A stretch of DNA of 64,000 nt from Symbiodinium natans. Lineage: Eukaryota > Sar > Dinophyceae > Suessiales > Symbiodiniaceae. Where the stretch lies: contig CAJNDS010002082.1 of the NCBI GenBank assembly GCA_905221605.1, positions 88,501 through 152,500 of the forward strand. Direction: 5' to 3'. A model generated the notes under the pieces. It saw only the letters and a program-made list of their open reading frames with translations, was not told the origin of the DNA and searched no databases. This document shows, in pieces, positions 51,148 through 60,055 of the stretch (positions are counted from its first letter, which is position 1; every line of letters begins with the position of its first letter). A program made the position numbers and the translations under genes.

Positions 51148-51583
51148 ACAGATGAGTTCGAAGCCAGGAGATCGTGTGGATTTTTGCACCTTGACTTTCT
51201 GGAGCATGCAAGAGACGTTCATGTGGGCGGACGTCAAACTACCATGTATGTAAAATATGATGGAAGTGCGATGCGAAGTTCCGCTCTTGCTGGTTTATGT
51301 CTTCGCCACAAGGCGGCACCATGCGTACATGCAGGTTTCAGGCTCTCCCCCATGTAGGCGCTAGGATAGCGCCAGCGTGGTGCTAGGTATGCCAATATGA
51401 GCTCAGGATGCTGATGCTTGCTTGCGAAACATTAGCTCCGGTAGCTCCCAAAACGACGCCTGAGTCTCAAAATGAAGGCGCTGGCGTGTTTTGTGAGGAT
51501 TTTGCATAGGGTACACAATTAGTACTATACTTCTCTACTTGCCAAAGCCATCGTTCCACACCTTCGTTATCTGATTTTTTCAG
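51148..51583. other. Intron-like stretch
   Basis: GGCGCTAGGATAGCGCC palindrome at 51357; ends with a strong polypyrimidine tract (CTGATTTTTTCAG). Confidence 0.5.
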
Positions 51584-51641
51584 AATCCGCCGTTCCCGGA
51601 AGAAGGAATATTGACAGCCGCCCATGTGTTTGCTTGGTGGG
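51584..51641 (+). CDS. Probable exon ending at TTTAGGG
   Basis: NPPFPEEGILTAAHVFAWW; ends TGGG|GTTTAG; phase 0 to 1. Confidence 0.5.
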
Positions 51642-51864
51642 GTTTAGGGTTAGGGTTTAGGGTTTCGGGTTTCGTGTTTAGGGTTTAGGGTATCCAAGTT
51701 CAAAAAGGGCCCTGTGAGATTCGAATGGAGCTTCTTTCAGCCCTTGAGCCCAACCCACGAATCGAATCTTGAACCCCAACCCTAACCAAACCCTAAACCC
51801 CAAACCCCAAACCCCAAGCCCCAAACCCTAAACCCTAAACCCCAAACCCCAAACCCGGCCTCAG

Positions 51865-51965
51865 AGGGAGCCTCCTGCTCTTCAACGGCCGCCTGCGCCA
51901 CTGCGGGGGCGCCCACTTTGGCGGCCTCGACCGGATCACGGCGTGCCCCCGAAGGGCCTTCCCGG
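51865..51965 (+). CDS. Probable exon, oxygenase-like distal motif
   Basis: Acceptor CCGGCCTCAG; GSLLLFNGRLRHCGGAHFGG, LDRITACPRRAFP; donor CCGG|GTTTGG, phase 2 to 1. L-x-F-x-G-x-L-x-H-x-G-G recalls the second iron His region of double-stranded beta-helix oxygenases. Confidence 0.55.
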
Positions 51966-52124
51966 GTTTGGGGGGGCTCGGAGCTTCGGATGTCCGGTTG
52001 GTGTGTTGAAGACCTAAGTGAGGGTTTCGGGTTTAGGGTTTGGGGTTTAGGGTTTGGGGTTTGGGGTTTGGCAAAAACTCTAAATCCCCAAAACCCCTTC
52101 AACCCCAAAATCCGAAAGTTCCAG

Positions 52125-52216
52125 GCAAGAAACCCCGAAGTTCAAGTCGATGGAAGGTACGTGACCTTCATGCAGGACAAAAACGCCGGGCCTGGACCTC
52201 TGCGGACAGTAGAGGG
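52125..52216 (+). CDS. Probable exon
   Basis: Acceptor AAAGTTCCAG; ARNPEVQVDGRYVTFMQDKN, AGPGPLRTVE; ends GAGGG|GTTTGG region. Confidence 0.45.
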
Positions 52217-52584
52217 GTTTGGGTTTGGGGTTTGGGGTTTAGGGTTTGCTGGTGCATGGGCTATCGTGGTAGGGCTTGTATGTACCTTAAGGTTGCAATA
52301 TGGGTTACGTTACTTTGTAACCCCACTTATAACAGCCCATGAACCTTAAAGCGCAGGAAGGGCCTTGGGGCGAAGGGTTGGGAACTTGGATTTGATAAGG
52401 GCTTCGGGTGTAGGACTTGCTGCTTAGGGCCTGGGGTCATGAAGCATATCTCCTCAAGGCACACGAAGCAGCCCGGCCTCCACAAAAGCCTTCTTGGTCT
52501 ACAGGCAGTGATAATTTTCAGATGCCACTGATTGATCCATGGGGCTGCCTGCAAAATAGTTATCCCACACAGCACCGCACAGGC

Positions 52585-53295
52585 ATGTCCTCCGATGCTG
52601 CTGCCGATGGCCCGGTGGAGCCAAGCTCCAAAGGTGGTGGGGGCGCAGGTGGAGGCGCGCGTCGGAAGATCGACACGCAAGGAGCCTACTTGCCATTTCC
52701 TGGCATCACGGTGGTGTGCAACATGGATGCGAACCCGTCTGTTGCAAGATTGCCAGAGATCTTGCGCGCGCAGCCGGACTTGGGCCGGCTGCTGTCGCCA
52801 CTTCCGCCGGAGAGCTACCATGTGACTGTCCTTGATGTCTGCTGCCAATACAAGTTGGACCTGGACGACGAGGCGTGGCGGTCGTTTTGTGCAGAGCCCC
52901 GTTGGAAGGAAGCAAGCCTGCAAGCCGCACGGGCCGACTTCGTCCCTCGCCTCAAGGTCGACCATGTCGAGCTGGGGCACGGTTGCCTGGCGGTCGTGCT
53001 GCAGCCATGTGATGAGAAGACCCCGGCGCATCCCAACCAGGTAGCCCTGGGCTGCCAGCTTGCCGAGTTCTTGAAGGTGAAGCCTCAAAAGCACCCTTGG
53101 CACATGACCCTGGCCTATTGCCCGGAGCCCGACCTCCTGGCCTCTCTGGAGAATTCAGCTCTCGAGGCCCAGCGCAGAGTGATTGAAGACGAGCTCAAGA
53201 GGGCCTTTCCTGAAGACCTCTGCTTCGGTAAGGCCCAGCTCTGCCGCTTTGCCGACATGACCGCGTTCGTGCCCTGGGACGGCGAGGGGCCCTGA
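52585..53295 (+). CDS. 2H phosphoesterase-like protein, intronless
   Basis: 236 codons, ATG 52585 to TGA 53293. A low-complexity N terminus (GGGGAGGGARRK) is followed by GAYLPFPGITVVCNM and two catalytic-type motifs: His79-x-Thr81 in ESYHVTVLD and His173-x-Thr175 in PWHMTLAY, the hallmark of the 2H (LigT/cyclic phosphodiesterase) superfamily. The PFPGxTVVC start recalls the DUF1868 subgroup. These act on RNA 2',3' or ADP-ribose phosphate bonds; the substrate here is unknown. An upstream in-frame ATG at 52417 would add 56 poorly supported residues. No TTTAGGG interruption, and the best-preserved single frame in the window. Confidence 0.75.
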   Translation: MSSDAAADGPVEPSSKGGGGAGGGARRKIDTQGAYLPFPGITVVCNMDANPSVARLPEILRAQPDLGRLLSPLPPESYHVTVLDVCCQYKLDLDDEAWRSFCAEPRWKEASLQAARADFVPRLKVDHVELGHGCLAVVLQPCDEKTPAHPNQVALGCQLAEFLKVKPQKHPWHMTLAYCPEPDLLASLENSALEAQRRVIEDELKRAFPEDLCFGKAQLCRFADMTAFVPWDGEGP

Positions 53296-53845
53296 GAAAG
53301 AGCCTCCTGCGTCAGGAAGCGGTCAGCACAGGATCGCACAAGGCCTCCTGGGTCCTGTTAACACAGGACTCTCCCGACGTGTCGCTAGCCGGCCCAAGGT
53401 CGGAGCGGGCAATACAGGAAGGCTAGCCTACGACAAAAGCAGCCGATCAGTCCATGAGCTCTCTCGTGGGGCAACTAAACCCAGCATCCCTTTTTGCTAC
53501 CCGAAGCTGCCCAAAGGCCCACTATTGAGCCTCCGAAACCCTAAGCCCTGGGAATGCCAAGCCTGCTCCCTCCCCCACAAAGCCCGAAACCCTCACCGCC
53601 GCGATGTTCTGTTAAAGGCACCAGCGACCCATGAAGGCTTTTCTTGTGTGTTGCCCTGCAGTGCATCAGCTTGGCAGGTGCCAATAAAAGAGTGCGACCA
53701 AAAAACCCTGAACCCGAAAGCGGCGAGTTAGTCCTGATGATGTGCTGGCTCACAGTGCAGTCGCGCTTAGTTTCTCGGATATTGGACACAGCGCAGAGTA
53801 AACCCTGAATACTGAATCCCAAACTCTGAACCCAAAACCCTAAAC
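53296..53845. other. 3' flank of the 2H gene
   Basis: Repeated AGGAAG/GTCAGGAAGCGG words, no arrays until 53850. A 68-codon + frame at 53525 is Cys-rich but unsupported. Confidence 0.45.
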
Positions 53846-53849
53846 CCTG

Positions 53850-54015
53850 AACCCTAGACCCCAAACCCTAACCTTAAACCCCAAACCCCAAACCCCAAAC
53901 CCTAAACCCTAAACCCTAAACCCTAAACCCTCAACCCAAAACCCAAAACCCAAAACCCTAAACCCAAAACCCTAAACCCAAAACCCTGAACCCTAAACCC
54001 AAAACCCTGAACCCT
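53850..54015 (-). repeat. CCCTAAA / CCCAAAA array
   Basis: CCCCAAA, CCCTAAA, CCCAAAA and CCCTGAA units. Confidence 0.9.
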
Positions 54016-54027
54016 ACACATCCCCAG

Positions 54028-54097
54028 GCGCACGGCCGCCCGTGGATCGAGCTGGGCTCTCGGCCCACGCCTCTGGGGCCCGAACCCCGAACACCTG
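54028..54097 (+). CDS. Probable exon
   Basis: Acceptor CACATCCCCAG; AHGRPWIELGSRPTPLGPEP, RTP; donor CTG|GTGCAG, phase 0 to 1. Confidence 0.5.
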
Positions 54098-54153
54098 GTG
54101 CAGAGTTTTAGGGTTTAGGGTTTAGGGTTTAGGGTTTAGGGTTTAGGGTTTGC

Positions 54154-54280
54154 TTACTTGAAGGTTCATGGGGCGCTCTACGTAGGATACTAAGTTAGAA
54201 GTGAGAGGCAGCCTATATTCTAACCTCAAGCAATGCACTTCTGTAACCTTACTTATAGCTACCCGTGAGCCTTCAAAGTG
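54154..54280. mobile_element. T2-family TIR element
   Basis: TACTTGAAGGTTCATGGGGC / ACCCGTGAGCCTTCAAAGTG. Confidence 0.75.
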
Positions 54281-54881
54281 TGTTTTGGGTGTTTAGTTGT
54301 TCTCGGCCTTTCAGCTTTTGGCAAGGGCGTTGCGAGGTTCCGGGAGAGTTGAGTGCTTGCTGTTCTGGGCCTGCCCGCGTTACAGGGGTGGCCTTGTTTG
54401 GGAAGGTAGCCATCTGGTTCCTGAGTCATTCTAGCCGCTTGGGTATTGATGTTCGGTATGCTTGTGTGGGATGGGCGCAAGGCGCTTCCTGACTCTTGGC
54501 ATAAAGTTGGGCTCTGAAGTAACTTGTACACGGCATTCCCTCTTCAGTTGCCCCGAGCTAAGCCGACCCTAAACCCTAAACCCTAAACCCTAAACCCGAA
54601 ACCCTCAACCCTAAACCCCAAACCTTAAACCCTCTCTGTTTTGTGGGCGTCGCGGCCCTTGACCCGAAATCCTGAGGCCTCCAGAGCCGTTGGCCCTTTG
54701 CAAACATGGCTTTTGTATCCTAAGCCCTAAGCCCCATTCTTTCGTAGTTTCTTCGTTTTTGTTATATCGTCGAGTGCTTCTGAATCATCGGAAGCGCGTA
54801 GTGTCTAAACCTGACCTGAAATATTCTATGAGGAGGCCCTTCGACCTCGAATGCCCCCCCGCCCTCTCCCCCATCGCACAG

Positions 54882-54961
54882 CCGCCCAAAGCAGCCTCCG
54901 CCCACTTGCGCGCTCCCAAGTGTTCCAAGTTGAGTCGTTTTCATGGGCCTTCTTGGGGCAT
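54882..54961 (+). CDS. Probable exon
   Basis: Acceptor TCTCCCCCATCGCACAG; AQSSLRPLARSQVFQVESFS, WAFLGH; donor CAT|GTGCGC, phase 1 to 0. Phase 0 frame is also open. Confidence 0.45.
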
Positions 54962-55017
54962 GTGCGCCATGCCAAGCCCACCCTACTTAATCAACCCTAA
55001 ACCCTAGCCAAAAAAGC

Positions 55018-55086
55018 CCTAACCCTAAACCCTAAACCCTAAACCCTAAACCCTAAACCCTAAACCCTAAACCCTAAACCCTAAAC
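55018..55086 (-). repeat. CCCTAAA array
   Basis: Ten units. Confidence 0.95.
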
Positions 55087-55093
55087 GTGATAG

Positions 55094-55203
55094 ACCCTGA
55101 ACCCCCAACTGGAGGTCGCTACACCCTGGCCAGCCTGCCCCTTGCCCAGCTCAGGGACTCTGCGGTCGAGGTCTTGAAGGGATCCTTGCAAAAAAACTCC
55201 TAG
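55094..55203 (+). CDS. Probable terminal exon
   Basis: PEPPTGGRYTLASLPLAQLR, DSAVEVLKGSLQKNS then TAG. Acceptor CGTGATAG right after a CCCTAAA array, or CAGCTCAG at 55154. Helical C terminus; no family recognised. Confidence 0.55.
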
Positions 55204-55212
55204 AAGACAAAG

Positions 55213-55335
55213 GGGTTTAGGGTTTAGGGTTTAGGGTTTAGGGTTTGGGGGTTAGGGTTTAGGGTGCAGGGTTTAGGGGATAGGGTTTAGGGTTTAGGAT
55301 TTAGGGTTTATGGTTTCGGGTTTCGGGTTTAGGGT
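55213..55335 (+). repeat. TTTAGGG array with variants
   Basis: Includes TTTCGGG and GGATAGGG. Confidence 0.9.
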
Positions 55336-55370
55336 TTTGGCCTGCAAAGCCCTCAAGGCTCTAAACCCCC

Positions 55371-55495
55371 TACTTGGAGGCTCATGGGTAGTTAAAAGTA
55401 GGGTTCAATATCTGAACTAAGGTTACAATATAGTAGTTACCAAACTCAGAACCGTACCTTCACTACCCATGGAACCTTCAAGTACACCCTCAACA
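55371..55495. mobile_element. T2-family TIR element
   Basis: TACTTGGAGGCTCATGGGTA / CTACCCATGGAACCTTCAAG. Confidence 0.75.
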
Positions 55496-55529
55496 GCATC
55501 AGCGGCCGATGGGGGGGGGGGGCCGGGGG

Positions 55530-55680
55530 CAGAATGGGTCAACCACACGGCTATGGAGAGTTGCTCCCAGGCCTGCGCCCTGTCTGGACCATGGCATTGC
55601 CAAGTGGACCTTTCAGCGGGGCGAGCCCGGATTCCCGGATGCCTTGAGTTCGCAGCGCCGGGGTCGTCGGAGCCCTAAAC
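55530..55680 (+). CDS. Possible exon, two competing frames
   Basis: Either GIAKWTFQRGEPGFPDALSS or MESCSQACALSGPWHCQVDL. Both stop-free to the CCCTAAA at 55675. Confidence 0.35.
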
Positions 55681-56131
55681 CCCAAACCCGAAACCTAGCT
55701 CATGCAGCAGAAACCTTAAGTTCTAAACGCCCCTAAACCCTCCACCCATTCAGGGCTTCAGAGCCCTTTTGAGTGTTGCAAGACGCGTGGCATGGCTGGG
55801 TGGGAGAGCCCTAACATCATGCAGCACGTCCCTTAAAGCGGCGGGGGGGGTTCGAAATCTTTAACTTGAGCATGAATTCATACAATTCTTTTAGTGGGCC
55901 CAGTTCCCTCCAGCGATGAGTCTTGTGACGTACATGCATCTGTTGCATGCTAAACTTGGAGCCGATGCGGCCAGGCCCTACGCGGCTAGGCAATGGCTGG
56001 GTAATGAGGCGCATGTGCGGGTCGAGCAACCATCCCTTGAAACAAGCGTACTTTAATGGAGTGCAAAATGATCAAATGACACTGCTTGGCAAAAAGACGC
56101 GTTGTTCGGCGCCAGGGCTTTCGTGTTTCAG

Positions 56132-56225
56132 GTTGTTTGTCGGAAAGAGACGGGCCAGTGTCTTCCAGAAGGGGGGGAAGCTGATCAGAATCACGCCTCA
56201 CCTTGTGGGTGCCCTCGTGCTGAAG
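56132..56225 (+). CDS. Unknown gene, exon a
   Basis: Acceptor GCTTTCGTGTTTCAG and donor AAG|GTAAAG are both strong. LFVGKRRASVFQKGGKLIRI, TPHLVGALVLK, phase 2 to 0. First of six exons that keep phase to 57311. Product unknown; basic beta/helix mix. Confidence 0.6.
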
Positions 56226-56365
56226 GTAAAGATGAATAGAGTTTCAACAAGAAGACAAAACAAATCTCATGTAGCTTCGATTCACTAGGGAGGGTCTTGG
56301 GACATGCTTTATTTTCCTTTGTGTGGGGGCTGAACGGGACTGGCTGAGGCTTCCAAATCCCCGGA

Positions 56366-56460
56366 CTAAACCCTAAGCCCTAAGCCCTAAGCCCTAAGCC
56401 CTAAACCCTAAACCCTAAACCCTAAACCCTAAACCCTAAACCCTAAACCTTAAACCCTAA
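56366..56460 (-). repeat. CCCTAAG then CCCTAAA array
   Basis: Five CCCTAAG units then eight CCCTAAA. Confidence 0.95.
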
Positions 56461-56559
56461 GTCCAAGGCTCGGCTGCGCGCTGGAGCAAGCAGCGGGCGC
56501 CACTTGACTGCACGGAGGCAAAAGCAAACAAACCAAAGAAGGCCGCCCCTAAACGAGGG

Positions 56560-56602
56560 TTTAGGGTTTAGGGTTTAGGGTTTAGGGTTTAGGGTTTAGG
56601 GT
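56560..56602 (+). repeat. TTTAGGG array abutting U6-like sequence
   Basis: Six units; ends 16 bases before the U6 similarity. Confidence 0.95.
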
Positions 56603-56617
56603 CTAAGATCATCCGAT

Positions 56618-56676
56618 AAGATTGGAACGTTACAGAGGAGATTAGCATGGCTGCTGCTCAAGGGTGGTGCACCAAG
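56618..56676 (+). pseudogene. U6 snRNA-like relic
   Basis: AAGATTGGAACGTTACAGAG, then GAGATTAGCATGGCTGCTGC, TCAAGG. This follows the U6 core (TTGGAACGATACAGAGAAGA then TTAGCATGGCCCCTGC) including the AGC triad. The ACAGAGA box reads ACAGAGG, and the GATGACACGC part is GGTGGTGCAC, so function is doubtful. The usual 5' stem-loop is absent; upstream is a TTTAGGG array. Lies in an intron. Confidence 0.6.
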
Positions 56677-56786
56677 AAAAAAATCCCTAAAGCAGAAACT
56701 CCAAGCCCCTAAGCCCCTAGACCCCTAACCCCCTAACCCCCTAAACCCCAAACCCTAAACCCTAAACCCTTAAATCCCTCCCCCAG

Positions 56787-56875
56787 GTCCTCGGAGACGT
56801 GGACCTCCTGCAGCAGCTGCGCGGGCGCTGCGCTGGGGATTCGTTGCCCCCAGGGGCATCGCGACCGCGATTACG
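56787..56875 (+). CDS. Unknown gene, exon b
   Basis: Acceptor AATCCCTCCCCCAG; VLGDVDLLQQLRGRCAGDSL, PPGASRPRL; donor ACG|GTGATG, phase 0 to 2. Confidence 0.65.
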
Positions 56876-56974
56876 GTGATGGCTGGGTCTAGGGCTTTAG
56901 GGTGACAAAAAAAGGGGGGTTTTGCTGCAAATGAGCGGTTGCGCGCGTCCTGGCAACTGTGGTTTTGTGTGCAG

Positions 56975-56987
56975 ACGACCTTCTTCG
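56975..56987 (+). CDS. Unknown gene, 13-nt micro-exon c
   Basis: ACGACCTTCTTCG between TTTTGTGTGCAG and GTAAATG; phase 2 to 0. Confidence 0.4.
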
Positions 56988-57050
56988 GTAAATGCTCGGC
57001 CTAAGCCCTGAAGCATCTTTGCTCCCTTTCTTGTGGGTTCCTTTTTATAG

Positions 57051-57085
57051 GGTCAAGGCAAAAGGGTTATTGACTCACAAACTGG
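57051..57085 (+). CDS. Unknown gene, exon d
   Basis: Acceptor GGTTCCTTTTTATAG; GQGKRVIDSQT; donor GG|GTGATC, phase 0 to 2. Confidence 0.55.
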
Positions 57086-57117
57086 GTGATCATCACATAC
57101 ACTCCCTTTCGAATGAG

Positions 57118-57198
57118 AAAGTATCACGAGATTGCTGGTGTCTTTTCCCTTATGGTTCACCTGTCGGAAACCCAAGCTCTGTTAACTCATGCAATAAG
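57118..57198 (+). CDS. Unknown gene, exon e
   Basis: Acceptor CCTTTCGAATGAG; KYHEIAGVFSLMVHLSETQA, LLTHAI; donor AAG|GTCAGT, phase 2 to 2. Helical. Confidence 0.6.
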
Positions 57199-57268
57199 GT
57201 CAGTTAGCACTAACCGTTTCACCTTCCGGAATTTCCCTGTCACACCTTGCGACCCTGGTAACGCCTAG

Positions 57269-57311
57269 TCTGGAGAACGCTCGCGAAGGCTGTAAGACGC
57301 CCTGTATGACC
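57269..57311 (+). CDS. Unknown gene, exon f
   Basis: Acceptor GTAACGCCTAG; LENAREGCKTPCMT; donor ACC|GTGAAC, phase 2 to 0. No stop seen, so the gene may continue or end in an unrecognised exon. Confidence 0.5.
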
Positions 57312-58034
57312 GTGAACCCTAAACCCTGAACCCTAACAAAACCAAGCCCCGAGCCCTAAGCCCCAATCCCTAGACCCTAAACCTAAGCCTTAAACTAACC
57401 CCGAAGCCCTGAGCCCCAAAGGCTTAAATCAAATCCTAGAAGGGACTTTTTGCACCTTATATAGTCCCGACATACATAAGTAGCGCCTAATAACCCCTAA
57501 GGTCCCTTACAAGGGTCCCGCCTTTAGTCCCTTGATTGAACCAGTGCCGGCTCTCATCAGCTCAGGTGCTCAATGCCGCCGTGCGATTCGGGCGGCTCGC
57601 TGCAGCCATGGGTTAGGGTTTAGGGTCGAGGGTTTCGGTGCTTTCCCCGGATTTATTTGAAGAAGCCCAGGGGGTCGAAATAGGATATTATATGTTTAGG
57701 TTGATGTTTCGTAGTTTCGTCGTTCCATTTATGACCACAGCTTTCTTCTGCAAAGGCTTGTGCAACGAAGCTTAGCTTGTCAATTAGTCTTCCCTCATGA
57801 TCCCGATAGAACTCTACTAGAATCATCCCCCTCCCAAAAAAAGATCTAACTATTCAGGCCCCTACATAAGGGGTCTACTGCACACCTGAAGGCTCAGGCT
57901 TTTGCTCAGCTTGGCTTGGGTTTAGGGTCCAGGGAAGCCGATGCCTTTTGAGGAACTGAATGCCCTGCTTCGGGATGGTCTTGCTTGACCTGTTGAGGAC
58001 TAGAGGGCGGAGGGTTGAGAAGTTTCCTAGGATG
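57312..58034. other. Non-coding, includes a T4 copy
   Basis: Degenerate CCCTAAA at 57315-57420. The T4 copy is listed separately. Confidence 0.5.
57425..57540. mobile_element. T4-family element
   Basis: CCTTATATAGTCCCGACATA, AGGTCCCTTACAAGGGTCCC, GCCTTTAGTCCCTTGA. Confidence 0.6.
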
Positions 58035-58137
58035 CCCAGTAGTACCCTTATTCCCTTTTTGGGGGGTTTAGGTTCCCTTATGAACCCCTTTAAGCAAAGA
58101 AGGGCACCCTTTTTAAGCCTTGGTTACTGGGCAGCCT
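58035..58137 (+). mobile_element. T3-family element
   Basis: GCCCAGTAGTACCC at left and GGTTACTGGGC at right are inverted; core GAAGGGCACCCTTTTT. Confidence 0.65.
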
Positions 58138-58221
58138 AGTTTCATACTCCGATGAGAGAGAGTGGCTACGGCTCAAGAGCTTACACCGACCTCCGTGACT
58201 GCGCGAAAAAAAAACCTTGCC

Positions 58222-58291
58222 ATGGATCAGAACGAGAAGGCTTTCCAGAAGCAGGACGCTGTCTTCATTGGCTCCAAGCGCCTGACCGGAA
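58222..58291 (+). CDS. RPS11: Ribosomal protein S11 (uS17), exon 1
   Basis: Small-subunit ribosomal protein binding rRNA. ATG at 58222: MDQNEKAFQKQDAVFIGSKR, LTG, matching the eukaryotic N terminus (ERAxQKQ..). A TAG at 58294 forces splicing. Only phase 1 fits exon 2, which means ACCG|GAAGCT (GA donor, exon end 58288) or GGAA|GCTAGG (GC donor, 58291). No GT donor fits. Non-canonical GA/GC-AG introns are known in dinoflagellates. Confidence 0.75.
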
Positions 58292-58508
58292 GCTAGGGTC
58301 CTGCGAAGTACCGGTTTTCATGCTGCAAGAAGCTTCTATCCCGAATGACGAGAGGGAGGGGTGTGTTCAGCAAGACGAAGCACTGCTGTACGGCTTCGTC
58401 CCCAAGCTCACTGAAAGTTTTTGAAACACTAAACCCCTGAACCCCCCTCAGCCCTCCTTTACTTTTATCCCTCAAACCTCCTTGGAGCTCCCCTGCCTGT
58501 CTAGACAG

Positions 58509-58622
58509 GAAAGAAGTCCAAGAAGGCGGCGCGCTACTGGCGCAACGTGGGCCTTGGATTCGCGACGCCGAAAGAAGCCAAGGAGGGGAACTTCGTCGAC
58601 AAGAAGTGCCCTCGAATGGAGG
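58509..58622 (+). CDS. RPS11: Ribosomal protein S11 (uS17), exon 2
   Basis: Acceptor [46 protein letters not shown], closely following the family YYKNIGLGF-TPKEAIEG-YIDKKCP. Ends GAGG|GTTTAG at a TTTAGGG array, giving CP-RMEG where the family has CP-FTG. The remaining half (NVSIRGR to the C terminus) was not found before 64000, so the gene is partial here or truncated. Confidence 0.8.
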
Positions 58623-58700
58623 GTTTAGGGTTTAGGGTTTAGGGTTTAGGGTTTAGGGTTTAGGGTTTAGGGTTTAGGGTTTAGGGTTAGGGTTTAGGGG
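58623..58700 (+). repeat. TTTAGGG array at RPS11 donor
   Basis: About eleven units, starting at the likely donor. Confidence 0.95.
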
Positions 58701-58989
58701 CTTTCAGGGCTGTTGGGGATGCTCTACTGTAGTAATTTGGGGTTTTGAGGGCTTTCGGGCTTTAGGGCTTGGGGTTCAGGGTTCAGGGTACTAATCCCAG
58801 CGAGACTTTCAACGGGAGGGGGGGCTAAATCAAGTGGGTTTTCAAAAATAAATACGGGTGGCAACTTCGCAAATTGCATTTCGCTCAGCCCTACGTAAAC
58901 CTTTCGAAGCCCGAAGGCCCTAAAAGCAGGTAGTTGGGTTGCGCTCCTCAGCACATGGGTACCTTAAACCCTGAAGGGGGGGGGGGGGT

Positions 58990-59230
58990 GGGTTTAGGGC
59001 CTTAGGGTGTTTTCGAAGCACCGACACCTTGAAGAGGGATGCAACGCAATTGAGAATAGATGCCGAGCGGCAGCGAATTGCACATGGGCACCTAAAAGCC
59101 CTGATGTTCGAATCGGTTCGAAATCCCGAAACATGCACCTCGTTGGCCAATCCGACATCTATTCTCAGTTGCGCTGCACCACTCTTCAGGGTTTCGGGGT
59201 TTCGAAACGGTTCGAGCCCTAAGGCCCTAA
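58990..59230. mobile_element. Inverted-repeat element
   Basis: GGATGCAACGCAATTGAGAA TAGATG on the left pairs with CATCTATTCTCAGTTGCG on the right; outer parts with TTCGAA also pair. Distinct from T1-T5. Confidence 0.65.
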
Positions 59231-59464
59231 ACCCTTCCCGTCGCGTTCTTCAGGGGTTTTCTGAAGGCTCAAACATTGGAAGTCTCAGTTCAGTAAACCC
59301 TTCGAAAACACCTCAACATTTGCACCTTTGACTCCTGTGGCCTTGTGTCGTGCCGCTTTACACCTTACGCACGAGCACCCGCCCCACACCGTGCTCCCAA
59401 AGCACGAACGTTGTGGCTGTGGGTCTAAGTGCAGCAGGGGGTACTAGGGAGTCACAGAGTAGGC

Positions 59465-59550
59465 CCTGAAAGCCCTTATTCGGGCTTAGGGTTCCCCTGT
59501 AAGCCCCTTCAAACCCTTTTCTTCCCCGGGTTACTCTTGGTTTCTTGGCA
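59465..59550 (+). mobile_element. T3-family element
   Basis: CCCTTATTCGGGCTTAGGGT, CCCCTGTAAGCCCCTTCAAA, CCGGGTTACTCTTGG. Confidence 0.55.
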
Positions 59551-60050
59551 ATGGAGCCTTCCGCTTTGGTTTTTTCGCCTGAGCCTCCCTCCAAATAGCT
59601 GGACATGAACCCCTATACTACTATAAGCCCTAAACCCTATCTAAAAAATGTGGATTCCAAGATCAGCGGCATTGATCGAGGTGGCCAGCCCCTTCATGCC
59701 AGCGGTTTAAGATTGAGTCTAGCGTAGGGTTTCAGTTTTAGGGCTTAGGCATAGGGCTTTGGGTTGTTTTGGGTAGCTTTGGGTTGTGGGCCAGTGGGGG
59801 TTTCAGGTTATAGCGATAGGCTTTAGGGTGAATTACGGGTTAAGTTAGCTTCATTTCGCGGCGTTCGCTGTTTGTGGCGGCTTCCCTGGCCTGGGCCTGA
59901 ACCCATGGGTTTACGCTGGGTTCAAAGCCCATAAATCCCGCCACCCGGTGTAAACCTAGACCCCCGCCCCATCTCCAAACCTCAAAACCCTGAACCTTCC
60001 ACCCGAAACTAAGACGACGCATTGTGCAGGGTTCAGGATCCAGGGAGACT
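59551..60050. other. Unassigned stretch
   Basis: Degenerate heptamer-derived sequence; nothing firm. Confidence 0.5.
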
Positions 60051-60055
60051 GCCCC

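Noticed and set aside
54298-54325. TTCTCGGCCTTTCAGC as a U2 snRNA start
   Set aside because: Similarity is 13 of 16 bases and the following U2 sequence is absent.
58166-58185. GGCTACGGCTCAAGAG upstream of RPS11 as a relict dinoflagellate spliced leader
   Set aside because: Only GGCTCAAG (8 bases) matches the leader's 3' end; too short to claim.
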